From an uncultured Eubacteriales bacterium (lineage in GTDB: Bacteria; Bacillota; Clostridia; Oscillospirales; Oscillospiraceae), in NCBI GenBank assembly GCA_900546415.1, contig URCY01000046.1, forward strand, positions 1 through 14,874: a stretch of DNA of 14,874 bases. The letters run 5' to 3'. Shown here piece by piece: positions 6,499 through 14,822 of the stretch. The notes below the pieces were generated by a model. It was not told where the DNA came from, ran no database searches, and saw nothing but the letters and a program-made list of their open reading frames with translations. Positions within the stretch are counted from its first letter, which is position 1; every line of letters starts with the position of its first letter. The translations under genes were made by a program, and so were the position numbers.

Positions 6499-7788
6499 TT
6501 ATGCCCAGACGAGCCAGATATACGCATAGCCGACCAGCACTGCCACGAGCGTGAACGGCAGACCGACGCGCAGGAAGTCGCGGTTTTTCACCTCGTAGCC
6601 CTCCTTGCGCAGGATGCCGATGGCCGCGATATTGGCCGAGGCGCCGACGGGCGTGATGTTGCCGCCGAGCGTCGCGCCGGTCAGAAGGCCGAAATAGAGC
6701 ACATAGGGCACGCCGGTGAGGCCCATGGCGACGGCGATGCTCTTGATGACGGGCAGCATCGTAGCGACATAGGGAATGTTGTCGATAAAGGCCGAGAGCA
6801 GCACCGAGGCAAAGACAATGATCGTGTAGACCGCGAACAGATTGCCGCCGCCGAGGGATTTGATGAGCTTCGCCAGCGCGTCAAGCACACCGGCGCGCTC
6901 CACGCCGTTGATGATCACAAACAGCGAGGTCAGCAGCAGGAGCGTCCGGAAATCGATCTCGCGCAGGGAAGTCCCGACCCGGTCGGCGGATTTTCTGCGC
7001 AGGAGCGAATACACCGCCGAAACCGCGAAGATCGCGATGCAGATATAGCCGTTGATGTTTGCGGGCAGGCCGGGCAGAAAGGAGGCGGCGATCAGCAGCA
7101 CGATGTTCAGCAGCAGCAGAACGGACGGCACATAGTCCTCCACCTCGGTGTTCGCCGTGATGACGACCTTGGCGCGCTGCTTGCGGAAAAGGTGAACAAT
7201 GACCGGAATGGTCGCGACTGCGCCCAGCTCCACCGCCCAGAAAATGCTGAATTTCCCGTTCAGGAAGAAGAATTCAAAGAAATTCATGTCGGCATAGCCG
7301 CCGAGCATGATCGACGTCGTGTCGCCGACGAGCGTGGCCGCGCCCTGCAGGTTCGACGAGACGGAGATGCAGATGAGCATCTGCACCGGCGAGATCTTGA
7401 GCTGCTTTGCCACGGCAAGGCCGATCGGCGCGATCATCAGGACGGTCGCGACGTTGTCCATAAAGGCCGAAATAAAGCCGGAAAACAGCGAGATCAGTAC
7501 GACCGCCCACATGGTGTTCGGCGCGATGCGCAGCAGCCGCTCGGCCATGCGGTCGGGCATTTTCGACTCGATGAAGAAATAGACCGTTCCCATGGTGCCG
7601 AAGAGCATCATCAGGACGTTCCAGTTGATCGCGCCGGCAAGCTCCGGCAGCAGCTCCGACGCGCCGGACGTGATGAAGCCCCAGACGATGAACAGCACCG
7701 CGGAGGCCGCCGCGACCCAATGGCGCACCTTGGGCAGGGCGATCATCAAAACGTAGGTGACTGCGAAGGCAATGATCGGGATGAGCAT
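6499..7788 (-). CDS. ArsB/NhaD-type ion transporter (SLC13/CitMHS superfamily), candidate Mn2+-responsive exporter
   Basis: 429 residues, very hydrophobic, about 11-12 membrane segments. The two-fold internal repeat of the ion transporter superfamily is plain: SAFMDNVATVLMIAP (107-121) with SNLQGAATLVGD (145-156) in the first half, and SAFIDNIPYVATMLP (332-346) with GATLGGNITPVGASAN (371-386) in the second. These D-N and G-rich hairpins form the substrate site in the ArsB, NhaD and citrate-transporter families. Sequence alone cannot choose between arsenite, Na+/H+ or dicarboxylate transport. No ars genes lie nearby. The start at 7788 has AAGGAGA 7 bases upstream; an extension to 7941 would run through the riboswitch and terminator and is not credible. 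The leader carries a probable yybP-ykoY aptamer, so manganese or related metal efflux is a reasonable inference. Confidence 0.88.
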   Translation of the reverse strand: MLIPIIAFAVTYVLMIALPKVRHWVAAASAVLFIVWGFITSGASELLPELAGAINWNVLMMLFGTMGTVYFFIESKMPDRMAERLLRIAPNTMWAVVLISLFSGFISAFMDNVATVLMIAPIGLAVAKQLKISPVQMLICISVSSNLQGAATLVGDTTSIMLGGYADMNFFEFFFLNGKFSIFWAVELGAVATIPVIVHLFRKQRAKVVITANTEVEDYVPSVLLLLNIVLLIAASFLPGLPANINGYICIAIFAVSAVYSLLRRKSADRVGTSLREIDFRTLLLLTSLFVIINGVERAGVLDALAKLIKSLGGGNLFAVYTIIVFASVLLSAFIDNIPYVATMLPVIKSIAVAMGLTGVPYVLYFGLLTGATLGGNITPVGASANIAAIGILRKEGYEVKNRDFLRVGLPFTLVAVLVGYAYIWLVWA

Positions 7789-7839
7789 ACACGATTCTCC
7801 TTTTCGGGAAATTTTTGAGTGATCCCGGCGGGAGGTAAC

Positions 7840-7878
7840 AAAAAAAGACCTCCAGCACGGAACCGTGCTAAAAGTCTC
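7840..7878 (-). terminator. Riboswitch-controlled intrinsic terminator
   Basis: On the minus strand, AGCACG-GTTC-CGTGCT forms the upper stem. UUUU/GGAG (mostly wobble) and GAGAC/GUCUU extend it, followed by a run of T (7846 down to 7840). Its 5' strand, GAGACTTTTA, is the same sequence that closes aptamer helix P1, so terminator and aptamer are mutually exclusive. Ligand binding should therefore turn the gene on. Confidence 0.8.
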
Positions 7879-7955
7879 GTTCCCACAGACAGGCGCACAC
7901 CCACCGGCCTTCGCCGGGCGATTGTTGAATGTGCGTATCAACTACTCCCTTTTAA
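7869..7955 (-). ncRNA. Probable yybP-ykoY (manganese) riboswitch aptamer
   Basis: On the minus strand the leader starts TTAAAAG followed by GGAGTAG (7955-7942) and ends CGAGA followed by CTTTTA (7879-7869). The two ends pair as P1 and present the conserved GGGAGUAG and CGAGAC loop strands that I associate with yybP-ykoY RNAs. Inside are helix CGCACA/TGTGCG (7930-7935 with 7894-7899) and hairpin CCGGC-GAAG-GCCGG (7904-7917). The class senses Mn2+ and usually switches on metal exporters. The 87-base length is at the short end for the class. Recognition is from memory of the consensus, not a covariance search. Confidence 0.72.
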
Positions 7956-7962
7956 CGCATTT

Positions 7963-7991
7963 ATCATATCAGCTCGTCTGGGAAAAGTCAA
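7963..7991 (-). promoter_or_regulatory. Sigma-A promoter of the riboswitch-permease transcript
   Basis: On the minus strand, TTGACT (7986-7991) and TATGAT (7963-7968) are separated by exactly 17 bases. The expected start, near 7956-7957, falls one or two bases before the first base of aptamer helix P1, so the aptamer forms the very 5' end of the mRNA. Confidence 0.8.
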
Positions 7992-8020
7992 GCCGAAATG
8001 TGTCAGCCGGCGGTAAATTT

Positions 8021-8049
8021 TTCCGGCGGGGCTTCACGCCCCGCCGGAA
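8021..8049 (-). terminator. Strong hairpin after addA, likely terminator
   Basis: A perfect 12-bp stem TTCCGGCGGGGC / GCCCCGCCGGAA with a 5-base loop begins 5 bases after the addA stop codon. On the minus strand it is followed by AAATTTACC, so the U-tract is poor. It probably ends the addBA transcript, or protects its 3' end, before the next promoter at 7991. Confidence 0.65.
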
Positions 8050-8054
8050 TCAAT

Positions 8055-11000
8055 TTAAATTTCAACGGCCGTGTCCGTCGCGAAGAACCAGAGGATGCGC
8101 CGCTTGGTCGGCAGGTCGAAGATCCGCGACAGCGCCCGCGCGTAGGCATCGAGCTGGCCGCGATAGGTCTGCGCGCGCTCCGTCTCCTCGCCGGGACGCA
8201 CACGGTCGGACTTGAAATCGAGGATCACAAGGCCGTCCGGCTCCACCAGACAGCAGTCCGTCACGCCCTGAAGCAGCACCTGCTCGCCACGCAGCGCCGG
8301 CTCATAGCGCCCGGCATCCTCGAGCACGGAGAATTTGAACTCGCGCACGACCCGCTTCGCCGCAAGCACGCGCCCGCCCAGCTCCGAGGCAAAAAACGCC
8401 AGAATGCGCGTCGGATCGACCGCCTCGGCCTGCTGCTCCGTCAGGAAGCGCTGCGCGACCAGCCGCCGCAGCTCCGCCTCGATCCCCGCGCGGTCGGTGC
8501 AGGCCTCGTAGCGCAGATACTGCATAGCCAGATGGATCGCCGTGCCGCGCTCCGTGGGCGTCAAAGGCCGCGCGCCGCTCTGAAAGCGCGGCTGCGGGAA
8601 GCGCACCGGCACGCGCGGCTGCTCCTCCACCTCCCGGTCAATCGGACGCCCCTTGAGCTGGGTCGCCGTCAGCTTGCTCGGCGTCGTCTCGGCCGCCGTA
8701 TGCTTCGGAAGATGCAGCGCGGGCAGCGCCGCCTCCTGCCGCACCGTCTCGGCCTCCGGGGGACGCCGGTCGGGCAGATAGGCCGCCGCGTCGTTCCATG
8801 TGATCGTCCACGGAAGCTCCGACACCGTCCGCTCGCAGGACGGATATCCCCCGACCGCGAACAGCGCCCCGGCCTCGCTGCGCCGCAGCGCCGCCATCAG
8901 CACCCAGTCCGCCATGCTCCCGGCGCGCTCCGTCAGCTCCTCGTCGGGCGTGGCGCCCAGCTCGGCGGTCAGGCTCCTGAGCTTCGCGGTCAGTCTCCCG
9001 CTGCAGCAGGTCATGACCAGCCGCGAGACCGGCCGCGTCATGCCGACGTAGAGCACGCGAAGCTCCTCGGACATGCCCTCGCGCAGCATCCGGTCGGCGA
9101 CCGCCGCGCGCGCCGCCGTCGGATAGGAGATCTGCTCCCTGCGGTCGTAAACACTGCCGCCGAGTCCCAGGACCGGGTCGGTCAGGATCATTTTTTTCGC
9201 GTCGGTCGTGTTGAATTCCTTGCAGAGATCGGCCAAAAAGACCACGGGGTATTCCAGTCCCTTCGACTTGTGGATCGTCGTCAGGCGCACCGCGCCGCCC
9301 GGAGGCGACGCCTTGTCCTCGGCGCCCTTCTGCCTTGCGCGCTCCAGAAAGCGCAGGTAGGCCGGCAGACCGTGCCGCCCGTTCGCGGCGCAGGCGTCGG
9401 CATAGCCCAGAAGCCTGTCGAAATGCGCCGCACAGTCGCTGTCAGGATAGACCGCCCGCAGCAGCAAGCGCGTCTCGATGCCGTCGAGCAGCGTCCGCAC
9501 GGACCCGCTCGCGGCAAGCGCCCGCAGCTCGGCCAGCGTTTGCAGGAACGTCTCGGCGTGCGCGCCGCACAGGCAGTCGAGCAGCTCGCCGTCGCGCCTT
9601 TCCCCGCGCAGCCGCGCCAGCTCGTCGGCCGTGAAGCCGAACACGGGCGAAAGCAGCACCGTCAAAAGCGGAATATCCTGCCTCGGATTGTCAATGACCT
9701 GCAAAAGCGCGGTCAGGAATACGATCTCCGGCGCGTCGAACAGGCTGTCGCTGCCGCAGACGGCGGGGATTCCCTGCCTTTGCAGCGCCTGCAAATAGAC
9801 CTGCGCCTTTCCGGCCATCGCCCGCAGCAGGATCACGATGTCATCCGGGCGCACCGGGCGCGGGGCGTCGTTTTCCATGACACATTCCCCCTCGCGGAGC
9901 ATCCTCGCGATGCGGTCGGCCAAAAAGGCCGCCTCGATCTCCTCGCGCGCGGGCGCGGGCGTCATATCCAGCCCGCCCGTGTCGATGCAGTGCAGCTCGA
10001 CGGCCGGGCTGCCAAGGTCGAGCGCGGGACGGTTGGCGCGCAGCGCCTCATCCGGGCCATAATACAGGCCGCCGACGCGCGGCGTCATCGTCACGGAAAA
10101 CACGTCGTTTGCCGCCGACAGAATCGCCGGATGCGAGCGGAAATTATCCGAGAGCAGGATCTTGCAGCTCTCGCCCGCCGCAGCCTCGGCCTCGGGACGA
10201 AAATCGGCGTATTTTTTCAGGAAGATCGCCGGGTCGGCCATACGGAAGCGGTAGATCGACTGCTTCACGTCGCCGACGAAGAACAGATTCCGCCCCGCGC
10301 GGCTGATCGCCTGAAAGATCGCCTCCTGCACGGCGTTCGTGTCCTGATATTCGTCGATCATCAGCTCAAGGAAGCGCTCGCCGACCTCGCGCGCCGCCGC
10401 AGTCGGCGTCTCGCCGCCGCGATAGAACAGGCGCAGCGTCTCATGCTCGAGATCGTTGTAATCCAGCAGGTGGCGGCGGCTCTTTTCGGCGCGGAAGCGC
10501 TCGGCAAACGTCTGCGTCAGCCGCAGCAGTCCGCGCAGCGCCGTCGCACTGCGCCGCAGATCGTCGAGCGCGTCGGCCGAGGGCAGGCTGAAGCGCGCCA
10601 TCTGCCTGGTCAGCGTTTTTTTGACCAGTTCCTTGGTTCTTTTGATGTACTCCTGCGCCTCGGGCGCCTCGCTCTTTATCACTTTTAACAGCGGAGGGAA
10701 GGTCAGCGGCACGGCGTGCAGCCCGTCCCACGTCTGCGCGGACAAAAGCCGCTCGAGCATTGCGCGCATGTCCCTGAGGGCAGGCAGGTATTTTTCCGTC
10801 AGCTTCGGGCATTGCTCCGTCAGCCCGCAGCAGGTGTCCAGCGCGCGCGCCATGCGTTCGAGCCTGATGCGCAGCTCGCGCATGAGATAAGCGCCCCAGA
10901 CCGTCTGCGCCATGTCCGTGCAATCGTCGAGCCGCAGGCTCTGCATCAGCTCCTCATAGCGGCGCTTCGGATTTTTCCAGCATTGCAGGTCGCGGTAGAG

Positions 11001-11528
11001 CTTGAGGATCTGCTCCGGCAGCGTGCCCTCGTCACGGCTGCCGCCGAACATATCCAGCGCGGCATGCAGCTCGTCGTCCTCGCCGAGCCGCGCGTAGGCC
11101 TGCTCAAGCGTCGCCTGCATGGCACGCTCGGTCAGCGCCGCCGCGTCGCCCTCGTCGCAGACGCGGAAGTCCGCCGGAAGCTCCAGCTCGTGCGCATAAT
11201 CGCGCAGGATCGACGCGCAGAAGGCGTGAACCGTGGAGATCTGCGCCAGATAGACCCGGCTGAGCTGCCGCTGCAAAAGGCGGTTGCTCGGGTCGGCCGC
11301 GAGGCGTTCGCTGAGCTGAGCGATCAGCTTGCCGCGCAGCTCCGAGGCGGCCGCCTCGGTGAAGGTGATCATCAGGAATTGGTCGACGTCGCAGCCCTCC
11401 TCCGCGACGCGACGCAGCACGCGCTCGATCAGCACGCGGGTCTTTCCCGACCCGGCGGCCGCCGAGACCAGAACCGTGCTGCCGCGGTGCGCCACCGCGC
11501 TCGCCTGTGCGCGGGTCAATTCAGCCAT
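8055..11528 (-). CDS. addA: AddA helicase-nuclease subunit
   Basis: 1157 residues, a usual AddA length. It is the ATP-driven 3'-5' UvrD-like motor and one of the two nucleases of AddAB, which resects DNA double-strand breaks up to a Chi-type site and loads RecA. Helicase motifs run in order: Q-type TRAQASAV (5-12), Walker A SAAAGSGKT (22-30), TFTEAAASELR (55-65), DEYQDTN (392-398), GDVKQSIYRFR (419-429), LLSDNFRS (458-465), TTIHKSKGLEYP (750-761) and RVLYVGMTRP (824-833). The C-terminal RecB-like nuclease has GTAIH (995-999), D1091 in GVTDCC, and D1104 and K1106 in LDFKSD. The ATG at 11528 is chosen because GGAGGAGGCGGAG precedes it and the Q motif follows; the frame is open to 11627, inside addB. 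Its start overlaps the addB stop by 8 bases, implying translational coupling. Confidence 0.97.
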   Translation of the reverse strand: MAELTRAQASAVAHRGSTVLVSAAAGSGKTRVLIERVLRRVAEEGCDVDQFLMITFTEAAASELRGKLIAQLSERLAADPSNRLLQRQLSRVYLAQISTVHAFCASILRDYAHELELPADFRVCDEGDAAALTERAMQATLEQAYARLGEDDELHAALDMFGGSRDEGTLPEQILKLYRDLQCWKNPKRRYEELMQSLRLDDCTDMAQTVWGAYLMRELRIRLERMARALDTCCGLTEQCPKLTEKYLPALRDMRAMLERLLSAQTWDGLHAVPLTFPPLLKVIKSEAPEAQEYIKRTKELVKKTLTRQMARFSLPSADALDDLRRSATALRGLLRLTQTFAERFRAEKSRRHLLDYNDLEHETLRLFYRGGETPTAAAREVGERFLELMIDEYQDTNAVQEAIFQAISRAGRNLFFVGDVKQSIYRFRMADPAIFLKKYADFRPEAEAAAGESCKILLSDNFRSHPAILSAANDVFSVTMTPRVGGLYYGPDEALRANRPALDLGSPAVELHCIDTGGLDMTPAPAREEIEAAFLADRIARMLREGECVMENDAPRPVRPDDIVILLRAMAGKAQVYLQALQRQGIPAVCGSDSLFDAPEIVFLTALLQVIDNPRQDIPLLTVLLSPVFGFTADELARLRGERRDGELLDCLCGAHAETFLQTLAELRALAASGSVRTLLDGIETRLLLRAVYPDSDCAAHFDRLLGYADACAANGRHGLPAYLRFLERARQKGAEDKASPPGGAVRLTTIHKSKGLEYPVVFLADLCKEFNTTDAKKMILTDPVLGLGGSVYDRREQISYPTAARAAVADRMLREGMSEELRVLYVGMTRPVSRLVMTCCSGRLTAKLRSLTAELGATPDEELTERAGSMADWVLMAALRRSEAGALFAVGGYPSCERTVSELPWTITWNDAAAYLPDRRPPEAETVRQEAALPALHLPKHTAAETTPSKLTATQLKGRPIDREVEEQPRVPVRFPQPRFQSGARPLTPTERGTAIHLAMQYLRYEACTDRAGIEAELRRLVAQRFLTEQQAEAVDPTRILAFFASELGGRVLAAKRVVREFKFSVLEDAGRYEPALRGEQVLLQGVTDCCLVEPDGLVILDFKSDRVRPGEETERAQTYRGQLDAYARALSRIFDLPTKRRILWFFATDTAVEI

Positions 11529-14500
11529 GGTGCTCCGCCTCCTCCAGCTTGCTCCAGAATTCCTCCGGCTTGAGGCCGGACTTGAGCCAGCGCTGCCGGT
11601 TTTTTCCGTCGCCGCAGACCGTCCCATAGGGACAGAAGCAGCACACGTTGTCGTTTTTTGCGCCGAAGGCGAAGGGATTCGGGCTGATCTCGCCGTCGGT
11701 CAGCTCCTGCGCCAGCCGCTCCACCGTGGAGAACACGTGCCGCTCCAGCTCTCGCAGCTGCGTGCCGTCCATCAGGTCGCCCTTGCGCGCCCCGTTTTTG
11801 TCGATCTTATACGGCAGGTATTCCGGCTCGTCCTCCGTCGGCTCCATGGCGTGCAGCACGGCGTCGCTGTCAAGCAGCAGCCCGCTGCGGCGCTTCTTGC
11901 TGCGGCGCTCACGCTCCAGACCCGCCGCATCAAGCCGGTCGGTCAGCGCGACGCGCTCAACCCGCGCCGGGAAATACAGCACGCCTGCCGGATGCAGCTT
12001 CTCGCCCGTCAGGCGCAGTCCGCTGCGCTCGAGCGCGAAAAGATAGAGCAGCATTTGCAGCCCCAGGCCCTGAAGCAGCCTGCCGTATTCCAGCTTTTTC
12101 TGCCCGGTCTTGTAGTCCACCACGCGGACATACACCCGGTCTCCGTCGCGCCAGAGGTCGGCGCGGTCGATCTTGCCGACGAGCGCGACATTCTGACCGG
12201 CAATGCGGATGGGCGGCAGGTCGCCGCGCTTCTGCGAAAAGTTCAGCTCGAACCACTGCGGCACGAACTCAGACTGCGACAGCTCGCGGTAAAGCTCCGA
12301 GACGACCGCCCGCACCTCGTCGAAGCTCCGCCGGAAGAGATAATTTGCCCGCTCGGTGTCGAGCAGGTCGCCCAGCTCGGCGGCGGCATAGCGCTCCATG
12401 GCCTCGTCGGTCAGCGCCAGCACACGCTCCAGAGGCACGGCGTGGAAGCCGCCCTCCTGCATGGTGCGCCGCGCGACCTCCTCGAGCACCGCATGCACAA
12501 AAATGCCGTAGGCCGAGGCGTCCAGCTCCGCCGCGCGGCGCTCCTGCGCCCGCAGACCGTAATCCAGATAAAAGCGGAAGCGGCACTCGGCCAGCTCCTC
12601 GATCTTGGAGGACGAGAGCTGCACCGTCTGGCGGTAAAGCGACCGCACGCCCTCGGGCGAGAGCCGCCCCGGCGCATAATCGGCCGCGCGGTGCAGCCGC
12701 TGCGCCGCCGTGCGCAGAGCCGGCTCGCGCCCCGCTGCCTCCAGGCCGCCGTGCGCCGCCTGCCACGTCAGATAGTCCCATGCCGAGCGCGTGAACAGCG
12801 CGTCGGCGCTTCCGACCGTCTCGGCCAGCGGGAACAGCTTGCGCGCGCGGCGCAGCAGATAGGCCTCCGTCCCGGTCTGCGCGCTCAGGAAGAGCCGCTT
12901 TTTTACGCCGCAGAGCATACTGCCGATGGCCGCAAGCTCCCGCTCCAGCCTCCCGGCGGCGGTCGGCATGATCTCGATCTCCTGCTGCTTGAGCACGCCG
13001 CGCTCGTGATCCGTCAGCAGCCCGTTCGACGCGGGCGCGGACGGGAGCTGCCCCTCGTTCGCGCCGAGCACGAATAAGAAATCGCAGTCGCACTGCCGCT
13101 GCGACAGCACGCTGCCGACGTTCACGCAGTCCAGCGCGGCCGGGATCGTGCCGACGGAATAGCGGCTGAGCGCCGTGCGCAGCATCCGCACAAATTCCTC
13201 GACCGAGCGCACGGTCTGCCCCAGGACGCCGTAGAGCTGCTCCAGCAGCGTCGTGAAAATGCCGTAAAGCTGGGCGTATTCCTGCGCCCGCTGCAGATCC
13301 CCCGCGTCGAAGCGCGCCTGCGCCAGCTCCTGCAAGCGTCCGGCAAGGTCGATCTCCTCCAAAAAGCGGTTCAGAACCAGCACCATCTCGCCCGTGTTTG
13401 CCGCGCGGCGCAGTCCGCCACGCAGATGCAGCAGGGGCGTCAGCGCCGCTGCGCGATCCGCATTCAGCTCGTCCAGAACCGGCGCGCGCTCCTCCGGGGT
13501 GCGCTTCTGCATTCCGAAGGGGCTTTTTGTCCACGGCTTTTCCCACTGCGCGCCGCGGATCGACCAGATCAGCGCGTAATTTTCCAGCCGGTCGACGCGC
13601 TCCCGCGCCAGGCCGGAATAATCCGACTTCAGCCACGCGAGCACATCCTCCGTCTCCATGCCTCCGGCCGCCGCATTCAGCGCCGTGAGCAGCGCGTCGA
13701 TCATGCGCTCCTGCAAAATATCCCGATCCCCGGCGAAATACGCCGGAATCTCCGCCCGCTTCAAAATGGATTCGAGCATGGGGCGATACGCGGCGTAGTC
13801 CGTGCAGGCCACGGCGATGTCGCGCCAGCGCGCGCCCTGCTCGACGAGCTTCAGGATCTCCCCGGCGACCATGCGGCACTCCTCGGTGCGTCCGCCGCTG
13901 CTCAAAAAGGCCACGGCATTCTGCGGCGCGTCCCACGGGTGCATGGCGCCGCCGAACAGCTCGGCGCGCAGACGCGCCAGCGCAGACGTCTCCTCACGCG
14001 GCGGAAGCTGCCGCGTTTCGACCGGGATCTGCTGCTGCGCGGCAATCGCGCAGAGGGCGGCGGCCGTCTCACGCGCGGCGGCGTACTGCTGCGCGTGCCC
14101 GTGCAGCCCGTCGCAGAGCAGCGCAACGGTCAGCCCTGCCCCGCCGTTGAGCAGCTGGGCGAGGATATTGCGCTCGACGCCGTTAAAATCCGTGAAGCCG
14201 TCGATCCAGAATTCCCGGTCGCTCAGGTCGTCGCAGTCCTCGAGCGCGTTCAGAAGACGCGTCAGGCGTGACTGCGGGTTCTGCCCGATCTGCGCGCAGA
14301 CGGCGTCGTAGCTCTCCATCAGTAGGGCGAATTCCTCGGTCTTGACGGCAAGCGTCCCCGTCAGCCCGGCCGCTGCGCGGCGCAGCTGGTCGGCCGTGAC
14401 GCAGAAGCTGCGGAATTCCTCGAGCATATCGAGCAGCTGCAGCAGGAATTCCGCCCGCGCGGCGCTCGCACCGAAAATTTTCAGCCGAGAGCGCACCTGC

Positions 14501-14793
14501 TCCACCGCGAGCGCCATCATCAGCAGCTTGCCGCCACCGTCCGTCTCCGTCTCGGCGACGCCGCCGCGCTCGGCGAACACGCGCGAGGCCAGCCGCGAAA
14601 AGGTCAGCACCTCGGCGTGCAGCGAGATCGCGTCGCCGCCGGCGGCGCAGAGCCGCCGCTCCGTCTCGTGCGAAAACTGCTCCGGCACGAGCAGCACCAT
14701 GCGCCGCTGCCCGGCCTTGGCGCGCGCGGTGATCTCGCGCAGGAGCTGCGCGGAGTTCTCGCGCCGGTCGGCCGACAGCCATAAGCGTAGCAT
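11521..14793 (-). CDS. addB: AddB helicase-nuclease subunit with degenerate N-terminal P-loop
   Basis: 1090 residues. Partner of AddA; it holds the second nuclease and, in characterised AddAB enzymes, the Chi-recognition site in a helicase-like fold that is not an active motor. The C-terminal nuclease has H767, D876 in GKIDRAD, and D893 and K895 in VVDYKTG. The four cysteines of the iron-sulphur clasp are present: C737 (LAECRFRFYLDYG) and C1051, C1054 and C1060 in the CxxC-x5-C motif CCFCPYGTVC. The N-terminus, where Bacillus-type AddB has a GxxGxGKT P-loop, reads LWLSADRRENSAQLLREI, so ATP binding there is doubtful. The start at 14793 has AAGGAGAG 6 bases upstream. The frame is open to 14844, but that extension crosses an A-rich run and the MITE-like repeat. 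First gene of the addBA operon. Confidence 0.96.
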   Translation of the reverse strand: MLRLWLSADRRENSAQLLREITARAKAGQRRMVLLVPEQFSHETERRLCAAGGDAISLHAEVLTFSRLASRVFAERGGVAETETDGGGKLLMMALAVEQVRSRLKIFGASAARAEFLLQLLDMLEEFRSFCVTADQLRRAAAGLTGTLAVKTEEFALLMESYDAVCAQIGQNPQSRLTRLLNALEDCDDLSDREFWIDGFTDFNGVERNILAQLLNGGAGLTVALLCDGLHGHAQQYAAARETAAALCAIAAQQQIPVETRQLPPREETSALARLRAELFGGAMHPWDAPQNAVAFLSSGGRTEECRMVAGEILKLVEQGARWRDIAVACTDYAAYRPMLESILKRAEIPAYFAGDRDILQERMIDALLTALNAAAGGMETEDVLAWLKSDYSGLARERVDRLENYALIWSIRGAQWEKPWTKSPFGMQKRTPEERAPVLDELNADRAAALTPLLHLRGGLRRAANTGEMVLVLNRFLEEIDLAGRLQELAQARFDAGDLQRAQEYAQLYGIFTTLLEQLYGVLGQTVRSVEEFVRMLRTALSRYSVGTIPAALDCVNVGSVLSQRQCDCDFLFVLGANEGQLPSAPASNGLLTDHERGVLKQQEIEIMPTAAGRLERELAAIGSMLCGVKKRLFLSAQTGTEAYLLRRARKLFPLAETVGSADALFTRSAWDYLTWQAAHGGLEAAGREPALRTAAQRLHRAADYAPGRLSPEGVRSLYRQTVQLSSSKIEELAECRFRFYLDYGLRAQERRAAELDASAYGIFVHAVLEEVARRTMQEGGFHAVPLERVLALTDEAMERYAAAELGDLLDTERANYLFRRSFDEVRAVVSELYRELSQSEFVPQWFELNFSQKRGDLPPIRIAGQNVALVGKIDRADLWRDGDRVYVRVVDYKTGQKKLEYGRLLQGLGLQMLLYLFALERSGLRLTGEKLHPAGVLYFPARVERVALTDRLDAAGLERERRSKKRRSGLLLDSDAVLHAMEPTEDEPEYLPYKIDKNGARKGDLMDGTQLRELERHVFSTVERLAQELTDGEISPNPFAFGAKNDNVCCFCPYGTVCGDGKNRQRWLKSGLKPEEFWSKLEEAEHHG

Positions 14794-14822
14794 CTTTCTC
14801 TCTCCTTTTTCTTTTTTTGTAA
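14794..14822 (-). promoter_or_regulatory. Short A-rich addB leader
   Basis: Only about 30 bases separate the addB start codon from the repeat end at 14823. On the minus strand they are mostly A and G, including AAAAGGAGAG as the ribosome binding site. A weak promoter-like pair TTGCGA (within the repeat end) and TTACAA, 16 bases apart, spans the junction. I would not call it without experimental data; the true promoter may lie in or beyond the repeat. Confidence 0.3.

Noticed and set aside
6289..7818. A 509-codon plus-strand frame opposite the permease gene
   Set aside because: Its sequence is Asp/Arg/His/Gln-rich with no domain, as expected antisense to a hydrophobic membrane-protein gene. 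It also overlaps the end of rpe and crosses the bidirectional terminator.
7998..10688. An 896-codon plus-strand frame opposite addA
   Set aside because: Arg/Gln/Leu-rich antisense shadow of addA, which shows all helicase and nuclease motifs on the minus strand.
11329..13077. A 582-codon plus-strand frame opposite addA/addB
   Set aside because: Antisense shadow that spans parts of two genuine genes. No start signal or recognisable domain.
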